The notes below the pieces were generated by a model that saw only the letters and a list, made by a program, of their open reading frames with translations, was not told the DNA's origin and ran no database searches. Below, in pieces: positions 35,759-44,300 of a stretch of 64,000 nucleotides of DNA; the stretch's first letter is position 1, and the number at the start of each line of letters is the position of its first letter. Both the position numbers and the translations under genes were made by a program. The stretch is from Streptomyces sp. NBC_01445 (GTDB lineage: Bacteria > Actinomycetota > Actinomycetes > Streptomycetales > Streptomycetaceae), in the NCBI RefSeq assembly GCF_035918235.1, contig NZ_CP109486.1, positions 248,001 through 312,000 of the forward strand, written 5' to 3'.

Positions 35759-36163
35759 GTGACCAGTGCCATCTCAGTGGAAGACCGCTGCATCGACGCC
35801 TTTAACGAACTCAAAACCAGCCGGCACATCACCACCGTGCTCTATCGGCTCAACGACAACCTGGACACCCTCATCGTGGACTTCGAGGGGAACCTGACCC
35901 ACGACGAACTCCTCAAAGCCCTGCCCTCCGATCCACGCCTCGTGGTCTATGAACTGCACTTCGCCGACCGGGACGGCAGCCGCAGAGCGGTTATCGTCCT
36001 GATCTCCTGGTCGCCCCAAGGCACCAGTCCCGAGCAGATGGCAGCGCACGCAGCGGTGTACGTCGCTCTCAGAAATCAGCTTGACGGCATCGACCTTTCC
36101 ATCGAGGCCATGAGCCGCTCCGACCTGGAGTACGACCGGCTCGTACGCGCCGCCCGGACATAG
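35759..36163 (+). CDS. ADF/cofilin-homology domain protein
   Basis: A 134-residue protein covering exactly one actin-depolymerising-factor homology domain. It starts at GTG 35759 with GGAAGG eight bases upstream. Features in ADF order: an N-terminal helix ISVEDRCIDAFNELKTSR, strand TTVLYRLND, strand DTLIVDFEG, HDELLKALPSDPRLVVYELHF (the LP-x-x-x-RY-like turn), strand VIVLISWSPQGTSPEQM, and the long actin-binding-type helix with VYVALRNQLDGIDLSIEAM. In eukaryotic cofilins a basic K-x-K-M precedes that helix and contacts actin; here it reads PEQM, so that contact is lost. The ADF family severs actin filaments; the bacterial partner is unknown. Neighbours are a truncated zinc-finger gene and a long gap, so it is probably a lone transcript. 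Confidence 0.75.
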   Translation: MTSAISVEDRCIDAFNELKTSRHITTVLYRLNDNLDTLIVDFEGNLTHDELLKALPSDPRLVVYELHFADRDGSRRAVIVLISWSPQGTSPEQMAAHAAVYVALRNQLDGIDLSIEAMSRSDLEYDRLVRAART

Positions 36164-36649
36164 CCCGACTCCAGCAGGCTCAACCTGTGCCCGGTGAGCC
36201 GATCTTCGCGGCGCTGGGCTCCCGCTGGAGCGAGGAGGTGCGTGTCGTGGGCGGGACAGGTGAACCGGGATCGGCCAAGCTGGCAGGCAGCTGCTCGAGG
36301 TCCTTTCACCTAGGCCAGCGTGGTGCGGCGGCCCCCCGTCCCCGCACCCGCTGAACCGGCCGGCAGCCTCGACGACCTGCCCCGGCTAACGAGGCTGCTG
36401 GTCCGGCCGGCCAGGGTTTGGCCCAGGGCGGGCGTCAACCGCGGCGCTTCGGCAGAACCTGGCGGCTGTTACTCAGGTCCATCCCCAGATCGCTGTGAAA
36501 GCACGAGGCTATGCGCCCATTCAATGGCATTCACCGACTGGCGGATTCTCCCCTCTCGGGATAAAGGGACGGTCGGGCTGCGCAGTTGACGCCGAGCGGA
36601 TGGGCGAAGAGTCCTCGGCCGAGATGGCATCGCGTGAGGTCGAGAGCGG
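36164..36649. other. Long intergenic stretch
   Basis: About 485 bases after the ADF-like gene and before the convergent anti-sigma ATPase gene end. Short open frames on both strands lack motifs or good starts. No terminator, repeat or RNA gene could be recognised here. Confidence 0.4.
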
Positions 36650-37123
36650 TCATCGACGAGGGCCTGCCGGAAAGGTGAGTACGGCGATGACGATCTTTCC
36701 GTTCTCGGTCTCCTCGACCGACCAGGCACTGGCGAGGCTGTCCACGATGAACAGGCCGCGCCCGCTTGCAGCCACCGTCCCTTCGTCAACAGATGAGTTC
36801 GAAGGTCGGACAGGTACGGCAGTGACGTCGGCCCCGTGGTCGACGACGCCCAACGCCGCACCGAACTCGTAGACCTCAACTCTTATGAGGACCGCACCGC
36901 TGCTGTGCTGGATGGCGTTGGCGATGAGCTCGCTGGCCACCAGCATGGCGTCGAAGAGCTGGTGCTCCGCCTTGCCGTCCAGGACGTCGGCCAGGGCGGT
37001 ACGGGCGGCGCGCTGCGGAGCATCGAGTCCGTCGAGCACCACATCACGGTGGATCAACAGGTCTCCGAGGCTCCGGTCGTGCACCAGTTCAGCAGTTGTC
37101 GGGGCACCCTCGTCTCCTCGCAC
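36650..37123 (-). CDS. HATPase_c anti-sigma-type ATP-binding protein
   Basis: About 157 residues, with a GTG at 37123 as the most likely start because it lies 12 bases after the permease stop; a GGAG-preceded TTG about 60 bases further in is an alternative. The GHKL ATP site is clear: N box VASELIANAIQHSSGAV, G1-like VVDHGADV and G2 ASGRGLFIVDSLASAW. There is no histidine-kinase phosphoacceptor domain, so it belongs with the SpoIIAB/RsbW-like single-domain kinases common in Streptomyces. It follows the APC permease and nitrilase genes in one leftward run, an unusual context for a sigma-factor control protein. Confidence 0.83.
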   Translation of the reverse strand: MRGDEGAPTTAELVHDRSLGDLLIHRDVVLDGLDAPQRAARTALADVLDGKAEHQLFDAMLVASELIANAIQHSSGAVLIRVEVYEFGAALGVVDHGADVTAVPVRPSNSSVDEGTVAASGRGLFIVDSLASAWSVEETENGKIVIAVLTFPAGPRR

Positions 37124-37134
37124 CGGGAGGGGAG

Positions 37135-38505
37135 CTACGCGGCGACTGCGTCCGTGGCCGCGGTGTCGTCGTCGAAGGTCATCTCCGGTGCGGGCCGGCG
37201 GAAGCCCTTGGTCAGGACGGCCAGGTAGACGACGCCGATCGCCAGCCAGACGCCGCCGATCTGGAGTGCGACGTGACCGAGCTTCGTGAGCAGGTAGAGG
37301 GAGACGGCGGCGCCGACGGCCGGCATTACCAGGTACGAGAAGAGGTTGGGGGTGCGGCCGTGTCTGCGCTCTCGGACCAGGTGGGCGATCACGCAGACGT
37401 TCACCAGGGTGAAGCCGAGGAAGGCGCCGAAGTTGATGAACGAGGTGGCTGTGGTCAGGTCGAGTTTCATGGCGATGACACCGGCGGCCGCGGTCAGCAG
37501 CAGGTTCGGCACGGGCGTGCCGGTCTTCTTCGACAGGTTGCCGAAGACGGCCTTGGGCAGTGCGCCGTCGCGTCCCATGACGTACATGAGGCGGGCGGCG
37601 GAGGCTTGCAGGGCGATACAGGAGGCGATGGATCCGGCGATGGTGACGAAGTTGATGATCTCGGCGTACGTTGTGCCGCCGACCTGGACCTTCAGGTGGT
37701 AGGCGGCCGCGTCGACGTCGGCGAACTTCGCGCCGGGGTGGACCAGTTGCATCACGAAGGACAGCACGATGAAGATCGCTCCGGCGGCGATGACGCAGCC
37801 GATGATGCCGCGGCCGATCGTCCTCGCCCCGCCCCTGGCCTCCTCGCCGAGCGTGGAGACGGCGTCGAAGCCGAGGAAGGAGTATGCGGCGATGGCGGCG
37901 GCCGCGGTGACCGCGCCGATCGACGTGCCGGAGTTCCACAGGGCGTGCGTGGCGGGGGCGGAGGTGCCGTGCTTGCCGAGGAAGACGACACACAGGGTGG
38001 CGAAGAGGACCAGGGACCCCAGAGCGATGAACATCAGGATCTTGTTGACGCGGTCCGCGAGCTTCATGCCGAAGATGTTGATGGCGGTGGTGATGCCCAC
38101 CGAGACGATCAGCCAGACCCACTTGGGTATGTCAGGGAACTGGGCGTTGAAGTAGATCGCCGTGATCAGCCAGCCGACCATCGGGATGAAGAAGTAGTCG
38201 AGCAGCATCGCCCAGCCGGACAGGAATCCGATGCGGCTGTCGAGCATCTTGCGGGCGTAGGTGTAGACGGATCCCGCGCCGGGCACGGCGCGCGCCATCT
38301 TCGCGTAGCTCAGCCCGGTGAGCAGCATCGCGAGGGTGGCGATGGCGAACGCGGTCGGGGCCGCGCCGTCGCTGGTGGCGGCGACCACGCCGAAGATCGT
38401 GACGACGATGCCGGGGGAGATGTAGGCCAGGCCGAACAGGACGACGGAGAGGAGGCTCAGGTCGCCCTTCAGCCTCATGGTGTTCCCTGTGGTCTCGCTG
38501 TTCAT
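37135..38505 (-). CDS. APC-family amino acid permease
   Basis: A 456-residue permease with about twelve membrane segments. ATG 38505 has GAGGAG eight bases upstream and overlaps the nitrilase stop (ATGA). Family marks are LFGLAYISPGIVVTIFGVVAA in helix 1, YAKMARAVPGAGSVYTYARKML, AAYSFLGFDAVSTLGEEARGG and ALQASAARLMYVMGRDGALP. Coupling to a carbon-nitrogen hydrolase suggests import of an amide- or nitrile-like nitrogen source and its hydrolysis. A divergent LysR regulator probably controls the pair. Confidence 0.88.
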   Translation of the reverse strand: MNSETTGNTMRLKGDLSLLSVVLFGLAYISPGIVVTIFGVVAATSDGAAPTAFAIATLAMLLTGLSYAKMARAVPGAGSVYTYARKMLDSRIGFLSGWAMLLDYFFIPMVGWLITAIYFNAQFPDIPKWVWLIVSVGITTAINIFGMKLADRVNKILMFIALGSLVLFATLCVVFLGKHGTSAPATHALWNSGTSIGAVTAAAAIAAYSFLGFDAVSTLGEEARGGARTIGRGIIGCVIAAGAIFIVLSFVMQLVHPGAKFADVDAAAYHLKVQVGGTTYAEIINFVTIAGSIASCIALQASAARLMYVMGRDGALPKAVFGNLSKKTGTPVPNLLLTAAAGVIAMKLDLTTATSFINFGAFLGFTLVNVCVIAHLVRERRHGRTPNLFSYLVMPAVGAAVSLYLLTKLGHVALQIGGVWLAIGVVYLAVLTKGFRRPAPEMTFDDDTAATDAVAA

Positions 38506-39380
38506 CGTGGTGGCTCCTCGGTGGTGTGGGCGGGGTTCCAGGTGGCGGGGTCGATGCGGCCCCCGTACAGCGGGAGCTCGAGGGCTGGGTCGCCGGGGCG
38601 GAATTGGTCCCAGATCCGGTTGAGACCGGCGGTGCCGTAGCGGCGGACGTTGCTGACCTCGTCGAGGTCGATCACGTCGGTGAGGGTGGAGTCGCCGGCG
38701 TCGACGGTTTCGGCGCGCACTGTGCCCTGTGGATCGATGACGAGGCTGCGGCCGGTCCCGGAGGGGGCAGCGGCATTGACGCTGGCGACGAAGACCTGAT
38801 TGGTGATGGCGTTGGCGCGGTTGAGGACGACTTCCTGCGCGCGGTCGCTCGTCGGGGTGCGGACCACGTTGACGATCAGCTCTGCGCCCATCCAGGCCAG
38901 ATGGCGGGAGATCTCCGGGAACCAGGTGTCGTAGCAGATGGACAGTCCGATGCGGCCGACCCCGGGGAGGTCCACGACCTCGAACTGGTTGCCGGGTGTG
39001 GTCGTCTCGTACGGGCGCCACGGGCAGATCTTGCGGTACGCGGCGAGGCGCTCACCCTGTGGTGAATAGACCGGTGTCGTGTTGTGGACGCGGTCGCCGG
39101 TGCCTCGTTCGTAGACGCTGCCGGGTACCAGCCAGATGCCCAGGTCCCCCGCGAGCTCGGCGAAGGCGGCATCGCGTTTGCCGTCGAGCGGCTCGGCCCC
39201 CTCCTGTGGAGCGGCCGGGACGCCGGGGGCGCTCTCGCCGAGGTGCAGTTCGGGGTAGACGACGAGGGCGCCGGGTGCGTGCAGTTTCACGCGCCGCTCC
39301 ACGTCGGTGGCAAAGCCTGTGAGGTCGTCGGCCGGGCGGCCGGGCGCCTGGGCGAGGATCAGGGGCAGGGGGCGGGCCAT
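38502..39380 (-). CDS. Nitrilase-superfamily carbon-nitrogen hydrolase
   Basis: A 292-residue protein starting at ATG 39380 (MARPLPLILAQAPGRP). The Glu-Lys-Cys triad is visible: Glu in VVYPELHLGES, Lys in AAYRKICPWRPYE, and the nucleophilic Cys in GLSICYDTWFPEISR, and a second Glu is placed as in aliphatic amidases. The superfamily hydrolyses nitriles, amides or carbamoyl compounds to acid and ammonia. No strong ribosome site precedes the start, so the message may be leaderless. It is first in a leftward operon with the APC permease and is divergent from the LysR gene. Confidence 0.88.
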   Translation of the reverse strand: MARPLPLILAQAPGRPADDLTGFATDVERRVKLHAPGALVVYPELHLGESAPGVPAAPQEGAEPLDGKRDAAFAELAGDLGIWLVPGSVYERGTGDRVHNTTPVYSPQGERLAAYRKICPWRPYETTTPGNQFEVVDLPGVGRIGLSICYDTWFPEISRHLAWMGAELIVNVVRTPTSDRAQEVVLNRANAITNQVFVASVNAAAPSGTGRSLVIDPQGTVRAETVDAGDSTLTDVIDLDEVSNVRRYGTAGLNRIWDQFRPGDPALELPLYGGRIDPATWNPAHTTEEPPR

Positions 39381-39517
39381 GCGGGAACCAGCCAATCGAA
39401 AGGATTGTTGTACGAGGAAAAGTCGACGGAGATTCGGGTGCCGATAACCAGGAATTCCGGTGGGACAAGAATGCAGCCAGTCAGCCATAGCCACAAATAC
39501 TTGGCAGGGTTGGCTAT

Positions 39518-39548
39518 CATGCCTTTGAGGCATGCAGGTGTCATGCCT
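39518..39548. promoter_or_regulatory. LysR-type operator with three alternating half sites
   Basis: Three copies of the same half site alternate: CATGCC (39518), GGCATG (39529) and CATGCC (39542). The first pair is TGCC-N5-GGCA, an exact T-N11-A LysR box at 39520-39532; the second pair is AGGCATG-N7-CATGCCT at 39528-39548. They end 26 bases before the LysR start and lie in its divergent region with the nitrilase operon. Autoregulation and activation of the nitrilase operon are inferred. Confidence 0.6.
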
Positions 39549-39574
39549 CCTCCGTCTCCCGAAGGACCACCGCC

Positions 39575-40471
39575 ATGGAACTCCGAGTGCTGCGCTACTT
39601 CGTGACCATCGCGGAGACCGGTTCCGTCACCAAGGCTGCCGAGGTGGTCCGCGTCGCCCAGCCCTCGCTGTCGCGCCAACTGCGCGGCCTGGAAGGGACC
39701 TTGGGGATGACGCTCTTCGACCGCGGCGGCAAGCAGATGGTCCTGACGGCGGCCGGCCGGCGCTTCCTTCCCCTGGCCCGCGACCTGGTCGCCCGCGCGG
39801 ACACCGCCGAGGCCGCGGTCGGTGCGCTGGCTGCCGGTCGTGCCATGCGGATCACCGTGGCGGCGCCGCCCACCACCATCACCGACGTGATCGCGCCGTT
39901 CCTGGCCACCTGGGGGCCGGAGGATCCGCTCGTCACCGTGCAGGCGGAGAGTCCGGCACATGCGTACCAGGCCCTTGCGAGGGGAGCCGATGTAGCCATC
40001 TCCTCAGCACCTCCGAGGCGCCGTTTCGCCGGGCTCCCGGTGGCCCGCCTGCCGCTGTGGGCCTACGTCCGTGCCGACCATGCCTGGGCGGACCGGGGCC
40101 GCGTCACCATCAGGGACCTTGCCGCGGAGCCCCTCATCGTCCTCACCCCGGCGCACGGCACCCGCCGCATCCTGGACCATGCCGTGCAGGATGCGGACGC
40201 CTCGTACGACATCGTGCTCGAATGCGACACCCCGCACGTCGCACAGGCCATGGCGGCTTCGGGTCATGGTGTCGCGGTGGTCTCCGACGATCCCCGCTTC
40301 GACCTGCACCCGCTGCTGATCCTCGACAGCACGGGCGAACCGCTGCAGATCCACCTGTACGCGGCGTGGGACGCCGGCCACTATGCGCTGCGCAGCATTG
40401 AGGCATTCGCGGCCGGGTTGTCACGTTTTTGTGTCGAGCGGTACGGGCCACAGGTCGCCGCCCGCCTATGA
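39575..40471 (+). CDS. LysR-family transcriptional regulator
   Basis: A 298-residue LysR regulator. The N-terminal winged helix is MELRVLRYFVTIAETGSVTK with VAQPSLSRQLRGLEGTLGMTLFDR. The C-terminal periplasmic-binding-like sensor begins around MRITVAAPPTTITDVIAPFL and includes LPLWAYVRADHAWADR, with ASGHGVAVVSDD near the end. Family position and divergence from the nitrilase-permease operon mark it as the likely local regulator, probably sensing the substrate or product of the amide hydrolysis. It starts at ATG 39575, with the operator-like half sites just upstream. Confidence 0.9.
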   Translation: MELRVLRYFVTIAETGSVTKAAEVVRVAQPSLSRQLRGLEGTLGMTLFDRGGKQMVLTAAGRRFLPLARDLVARADTAEAAVGALAAGRAMRITVAAPPTTITDVIAPFLATWGPEDPLVTVQAESPAHAYQALARGADVAISSAPPRRRFAGLPVARLPLWAYVRADHAWADRGRVTIRDLAAEPLIVLTPAHGTRRILDHAVQDADASYDIVLECDTPHVAQAMAASGHGVAVVSDDPRFDLHPLLILDSTGEPLQIHLYAAWDAGHYALRSIEAFAAGLSRFCVERYGPQVAARL

Positions 40472-40759
40472 ACTGCAGCGCCGACTACAGACCACGGCCC
40501 TCACCACGACGCGAGGCGTGACCGCACGCCGACCCGACGGCCGACAGGATCAAGGAGAGCTGGAGGTATGCCTGGCAAGCAGCCTGACCAGACCGGGCAG
40601 GCATTGGACGGTGACCCCGGCGCGCCCCACCATGCGGCGATATCCCGCATCAGCTGCCGGCCCGAGAGGCTGGCGCAGCAGCTCGCGGGCCGTGCGCAGG
40701 ACAGCCGCCGCGGCCTCGGGAACGCTGGCGGGCACGACCAAGTCCTCAACGAGGTGTGC

Positions 40760-41716
40760 ATGGCATTTCTCTCAAGTCGCCGCAGACGGGCACGTCTCGT
40801 CCTGGAGCTCGACGACGCTGCCCTCGGCCGGCTGCTGAAGTCCCTCCAGGCGACAACAAGTACGGGCACGATCGCGACGACGGACCTGTGCATGGCCCAG
40901 ATATCCCGTCTCCTGGACCAGAGCCGGGCCGACTGGGACCGCCACACCCACCAGCTCTCCGTGCTGGCGTACCGCCTGTCCGAATCGCACGGGCCCCGTG
41001 CCTGGGCCACTCGTGAGCCGCGCAACGCGAGCGCGCTCGTCCTCTCCGCATGGGCGCAGCTCGAACGCGGACGCTCCCAGGGACGTCCGCAGGACGCGGC
41101 CGGCATCGCCGACAGCTGTCTGCGCGCCGCCGAACTGGCGCCGGAGGATCCCACTCCCTGGGTGGTCCTTTTGGGTCTGTCACGGCTGGAGCGCCGCAGT
41201 CAGCCGGAGGTGTTCGGCCTGTGGAACGAGGTACTGACCCGCGACCGCTGGAACCGCGAGGCGTACCTGAGCATGCTGCGCTATCTGGGGCCGGAGGAGA
41301 TGGGATCGCGCGTCCAGGTACTGGACTTCGTCGACGCGCTTCGCGCCAGCACGCCCGCAATCGCGCCCTGCGCGGCCACCGAGCTCACCGCCGAGGTTCT
41401 GCAGTACCAGTCAGTCCTCGCCCGTGGCGGAGTCGAGGCGCTGATGGCACGCACCCACTGGTCCCACGCGTCGGCCGCCCAGGCCCTCGACCGTGCGGCA
41501 CGCACCTGGGCCCGGCCCGGGTTCTTCCACCACGCGGCAGCCGTCGCCGACCTGAACCTGCTGGCCTACGCGCTGATGGCCGCCGAGCGGCGCAGCGAGG
41601 CCCGGCCGGTCTTCGAGGCGATCAACGGTACGGTCGCGGCCTGGCCCTGGAGCGCCGGAGGCGACCCGGTGTCGGAGTTCGAGAAGGCGCGGATCAGGAG
41701 CGGGACCGGCGTGTGA
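40760..41716 (+). CDS. Hypothetical TPR-like protein
   Basis: A 318-residue protein. ATG 40760 is chosen because GAGG lies five bases upstream and the earlier in-frame residues look non-coding. It is helical throughout, with paired-helix spacing like TPR repeats: ASALVLSAWAQLERGRSQG, AADSCLRAAELAPEDPTPWV, WNEVLTRDRWNREAYLSML, LTAEVLQYQSVLARGGVEAL. No catalytic motif, signal peptide or membrane segment is visible. It stands alone after the LysR gene, and a 395-base stretch follows in which only the remnant domain at 41935 is recognisable. I cannot name a family. Confidence 0.65.
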   Translation: MAFLSSRRRRARLVLELDDAALGRLLKSLQATTSTGTIATTDLCMAQISRLLDQSRADWDRHTHQLSVLAYRLSESHGPRAWATREPRNASALVLSAWAQLERGRSQGRPQDAAGIADSCLRAAELAPEDPTPWVVLLGLSRLERRSQPEVFGLWNEVLTRDRWNREAYLSMLRYLGPEEMGSRVQVLDFVDALRASTPAIAPCAATELTAEVLQYQSVLARGGVEALMARTHWSHASAAQALDRAARTWARPGFFHHAAAVADLNLLAYALMAAERRSEARPVFEAINGTVAAWPWSAGGDPVSEFEKARIRSGTGV

Positions 41717-41934
41717 GTTGCGGGGACTCGCCCCTCGGCACGGCGGTCGGACAACTCTTGACGGCAGAGGAGCGTGGGAGGGGGCCAGGCAGATGCCGGG
41801 CCCCCTCCCACGAGTCGCCAGTGGGGGACGTCAACCGCGGATGATGTTCCCGGCCTTGGGGTCCTTCTGACCATGGGCACTGGACACCCGCGCATCACGC
41901 AGTCGAGCAGGGGGATGCAGAGGCCCAGGCTCGA

Positions 41935-42111
41935 TTACCGGCCGCTGGCTTCGATCCCGATGAAGGCGAACCGGGTGCCGCTGTGCGGCACTTCCCGCGC
42001 GTTGTTGGACGCGACCTTGTCGTCCGCCGTCCACGGCGACGCCGTCCCGGTCTCGAAGCCGCCGTTGCCGAGCAGCTGGCCGGCCATGCACGGCCGGCCG
42101 CCCCCGCCGCT
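41935..42111 (-). pseudogene. Stranded C-terminal domain of the serine hydrolase
   Basis: Beyond the TGA stop of the hydrolase at 42112 the same frame runs on for 58 codons to a TAA. It begins SGGGGRPCMAGQLLGNGGFE and contains the NGGFETG...W pattern of small secreted carbohydrate- or protein-binding domains, with PHSGTRFAFIG further on. The normal domain is about twice as long, so it is also truncated. It reads as the old C-terminal module of the hydrolase, joined through a Gly-rich linker in which the stop lies. Confidence 0.6.
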
Positions 42112-43935
42112 TCAGCCGCCTCCGCCGGTGGCGGGCAGCTTGTACGCCTGCGCGGCCGCCGCCGACCAGTCGAACTCGTTGTTGTCGCTGAAGTAGTAGT
42201 ACGTGGCGCCGTTGGGCAGCATCGCCGCGGTGATGCCGCCGAAGCCGGACATGAACGGCACGTACACCGGGCTGGTGAACACCGAGTTGTCCGCCGAGGT
42301 GAACTGCCGGGCCCACAGGCCGCTCTGGTACTTGTAGGTCTTGCCGGTCGTGCCGGCGGTCGTGGTGAGGCCGCGGTTCGCCGGGTTCTGCTGCATCGCG
42401 TCGGCGAGCATCGTCGAGTCGAGCTTCTGCACGCCGCCGAACTTCCCGCCGTCGGCGTTCAGGAACCGGCTGACCTTGGCGATGTCGTCCTGCGTGTAGA
42501 ACAGGCCGTACCCGCCGAACGGCTGCCCGGTGGCGCTGTTGTCGGTGCGCTCGGTGGTCAGCACGTCCGGGCTCAGGTGCAGCGGGACCAGCACCTGGTC
42601 GCGGATCCAGCGGTAGATGTCGCTGCCGGCGCCGGCCTTGGACACCAGGTAGTTCTGCATCGCCCGAGCTAGCACGAAGGTGTCGGAGGAGTGATAGACC
42701 CACTGCGTGCCGGGCGCGGCGGAGTGCGGGAAGGCCAGCGCGGCGGCCATCTTCGGCCCGTACGCCTCGGCGTCGAAGAACGCCGTCATGCCGCTGCCGG
42801 ACTCGTCGGACTCGAAGGCGCTGGAGGTGTAGTTGCCGGTGGCCATGTTCGCGGTGTCCTGGAACGTGACGCCGCTCCAGGCGGAGGTATCGGCCTCGCT
42901 GACCCAGTCGCGGATCAGCTGCGACGGCACGGACGAGCCGTAGACCTGCGTCAGCCGCATCAGCACGATGCCGGCGAACATCGTCTTGGCCAGCGAGTAC
43001 GACGGCAGCACCATCTGGTTGCAGTACGGGTACGCGCCCTGCCGGGTCTGACACGCGCCGACGTAGTTCACCCCGCCGTAGGACACGCCGTACGTACTCA
43101 GCGCCGAGGCGGTGATGCCGCTGCCGAACGCGCTGGTGTCGATGTCGGCGTTCGGGTAGTCGGTGCTCAGCGCGCTGATCGGCTTGGTCGGGATGCGGTT
43201 GGCGACCTCGGCGGCGTACGCGTTCTTCAGGTCGGTGCCACCGGTCACGGTGTGCCGGGAGTAGGTCGCCCCGACCTGGCCCCACATGTCGAACTGGAAG
43301 TACTCGCACGTCTCGTGCACGATCTGGTAGCGGACCCGGGAGATCGTGCTGCCGTCGAAGAGGAAGGTCAGCAGGCCGTTGTGCACGCAGTTGGCGTTGC
43401 GCTCGACCAGCGCGAAGGGCAGCGAGACGCGGGTGCGGCCGCCGTCGCCGTTCTCGTTCCAGGCGCGGCCGCCCCCGACGATCAGGTTCCAGTACGCGCT
43501 CCCGGTGATCTGCAGGCCGCGGACGGCAGGGATGACGTGGCTGCCGTTCTGCACGAGGTCGATGCTCACCAGCGGCAGGTGCTTGAGCGCGGCGGTGGCC
43601 GCGTAGTGGTAGGTGTCCTTGATGGTGCTGAAGCCTCTAGCGGTGGCCACGCCGTTGAGCGTCAGGGTGCCCTCGAAGGTGTGCTTCGGGGCGGCGGCCG
43701 CCGCGGGCAGCGCGAAGGCGTCGTCGGTGACGGTGCCGGTGGCCGCGCCGCTGGTCAGGTCGGCGGCGGTCAGCACCGACCTGGTCACGGCGCCGCTGCC
43801 GGTGAGCGGATCACCGGGTACAGCGGTCGCGGCGTACGCGGGTCTCGCCGCCAGCGGCGAGACCGGCACGAGGGCCAGGGCCAGTACGAGGAGGGCCAGC
43901 ACGGTACAGCGGCGCCGGGCGTACAAGAGGGACAC
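42112..43935 (-). CDS. Secreted serine hydrolase (beta-lactamase/PBP fold)
   Basis: A 607-residue exported protein starting at GTG 43935, preceded by GAGGAG. The first 40 residues are a signal peptide (RRRCTVLALLVLALALVPVS ending near ARPAYAATA). Residues about 55-280 form a beta-rich N-terminal part with no clear name. The C-terminal half carries the class C beta-lactamase/PBP site: S-x-x-K in LPSYSLAKTMF, a YHSSD tyrosine motif and FMSGFGG in place of the KTG/HxG block. It ends at a TGA inside a Gly-rich linker; an abandoned domain continues in frame beyond. Substrate may be an ester or peptidoglycan-like peptide. Confidence 0.82.
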   Translation of the reverse strand: MSLLYARRRCTVLALLVLALALVPVSPLAARPAYAATAVPGDPLTGSGAVTRSVLTAADLTSGAATGTVTDDAFALPAAAAAPKHTFEGTLTLNGVATARGFSTIKDTYHYAATAALKHLPLVSIDLVQNGSHVIPAVRGLQITGSAYWNLIVGGGRAWNENGDGGRTRVSLPFALVERNANCVHNGLLTFLFDGSTISRVRYQIVHETCEYFQFDMWGQVGATYSRHTVTGGTDLKNAYAAEVANRIPTKPISALSTDYPNADIDTSAFGSGITASALSTYGVSYGGVNYVGACQTRQGAYPYCNQMVLPSYSLAKTMFAGIVLMRLTQVYGSSVPSQLIRDWVSEADTSAWSGVTFQDTANMATGNYTSSAFESDESGSGMTAFFDAEAYGPKMAAALAFPHSAAPGTQWVYHSSDTFVLARAMQNYLVSKAGAGSDIYRWIRDQVLVPLHLSPDVLTTERTDNSATGQPFGGYGLFYTQDDIAKVSRFLNADGGKFGGVQKLDSTMLADAMQQNPANRGLTTTAGTTGKTYKYQSGLWARQFTSADNSVFTSPVYVPFMSGFGGITAAMLPNGATYYYFSDNNEFDWSAAAAQAYKLPATGGGG

Positions 43936-44149
43936 GGTGAACTCCTCGGGAACGCGAAGGGGTAGTGCCCGCATTCTGGGGACGCGCGGTGCTGCCGTCG
44001 AAGACCAATGGGGGTTCGACGGCATGCCTCGAAGGCATCGGCGGGGGTCAGAGGTCACGGGGTGCGCAACCGCCGCTGGTGGGCAGCCAGCAGCCGGGCG
44101 AGGAACTCGGCGGCGTGGCGCGGGACATCGAGCGTGGCAACGCACCAAC

Positions 44150-44300
44150 ACGAATCTGACCAGAGCGCAGCTGAACGACGCGGACTTGACCGGCGCGCAC
44201 CTGAACGACGCGAACCTGAACGAAGGGGGCCTGACCGGCGCGGCGCCAGCCTGCGCGGCGCGGACCTGACCGGCGCGCACTTGATGGGAACGCATTTCCT
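44150..44300 (+). pseudogene. Frameshifted pentapeptide-repeat fragment
   Basis: One frame reads NLTRAQLNDADLTGAHLNDA with further NLNEGGLTGA, then the next frame continues SLRGADLTGAHLMGT. Together they give about nine A-(D/N)-L-x-x repeats of the pentapeptide right-handed helix, broken by a frameshift near 44245. No start codon or complete gene could be assembled around it, so it is probably a decayed piece of a larger gene. Confidence 0.55.

Noticed and set aside
36650..37123. The ATPase as a two-component sensor kinase
   Set aside because: There is no phosphoacceptor histidine domain, sensor or membrane segment; only the ATP-binding domain is present.
37096..38640. A 514-codon plus-strand frame over the permease gene
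   Set aside because: Shadow frame; the opposite strand encodes a clear APC permease with start and ribosome site.
43613..44269. A 218-codon plus-strand frame over the hydrolase start
   Set aside because: Its first part is antisense to the signal peptide region; only the last part carries pentapeptide repeats, annotated as a fragment.
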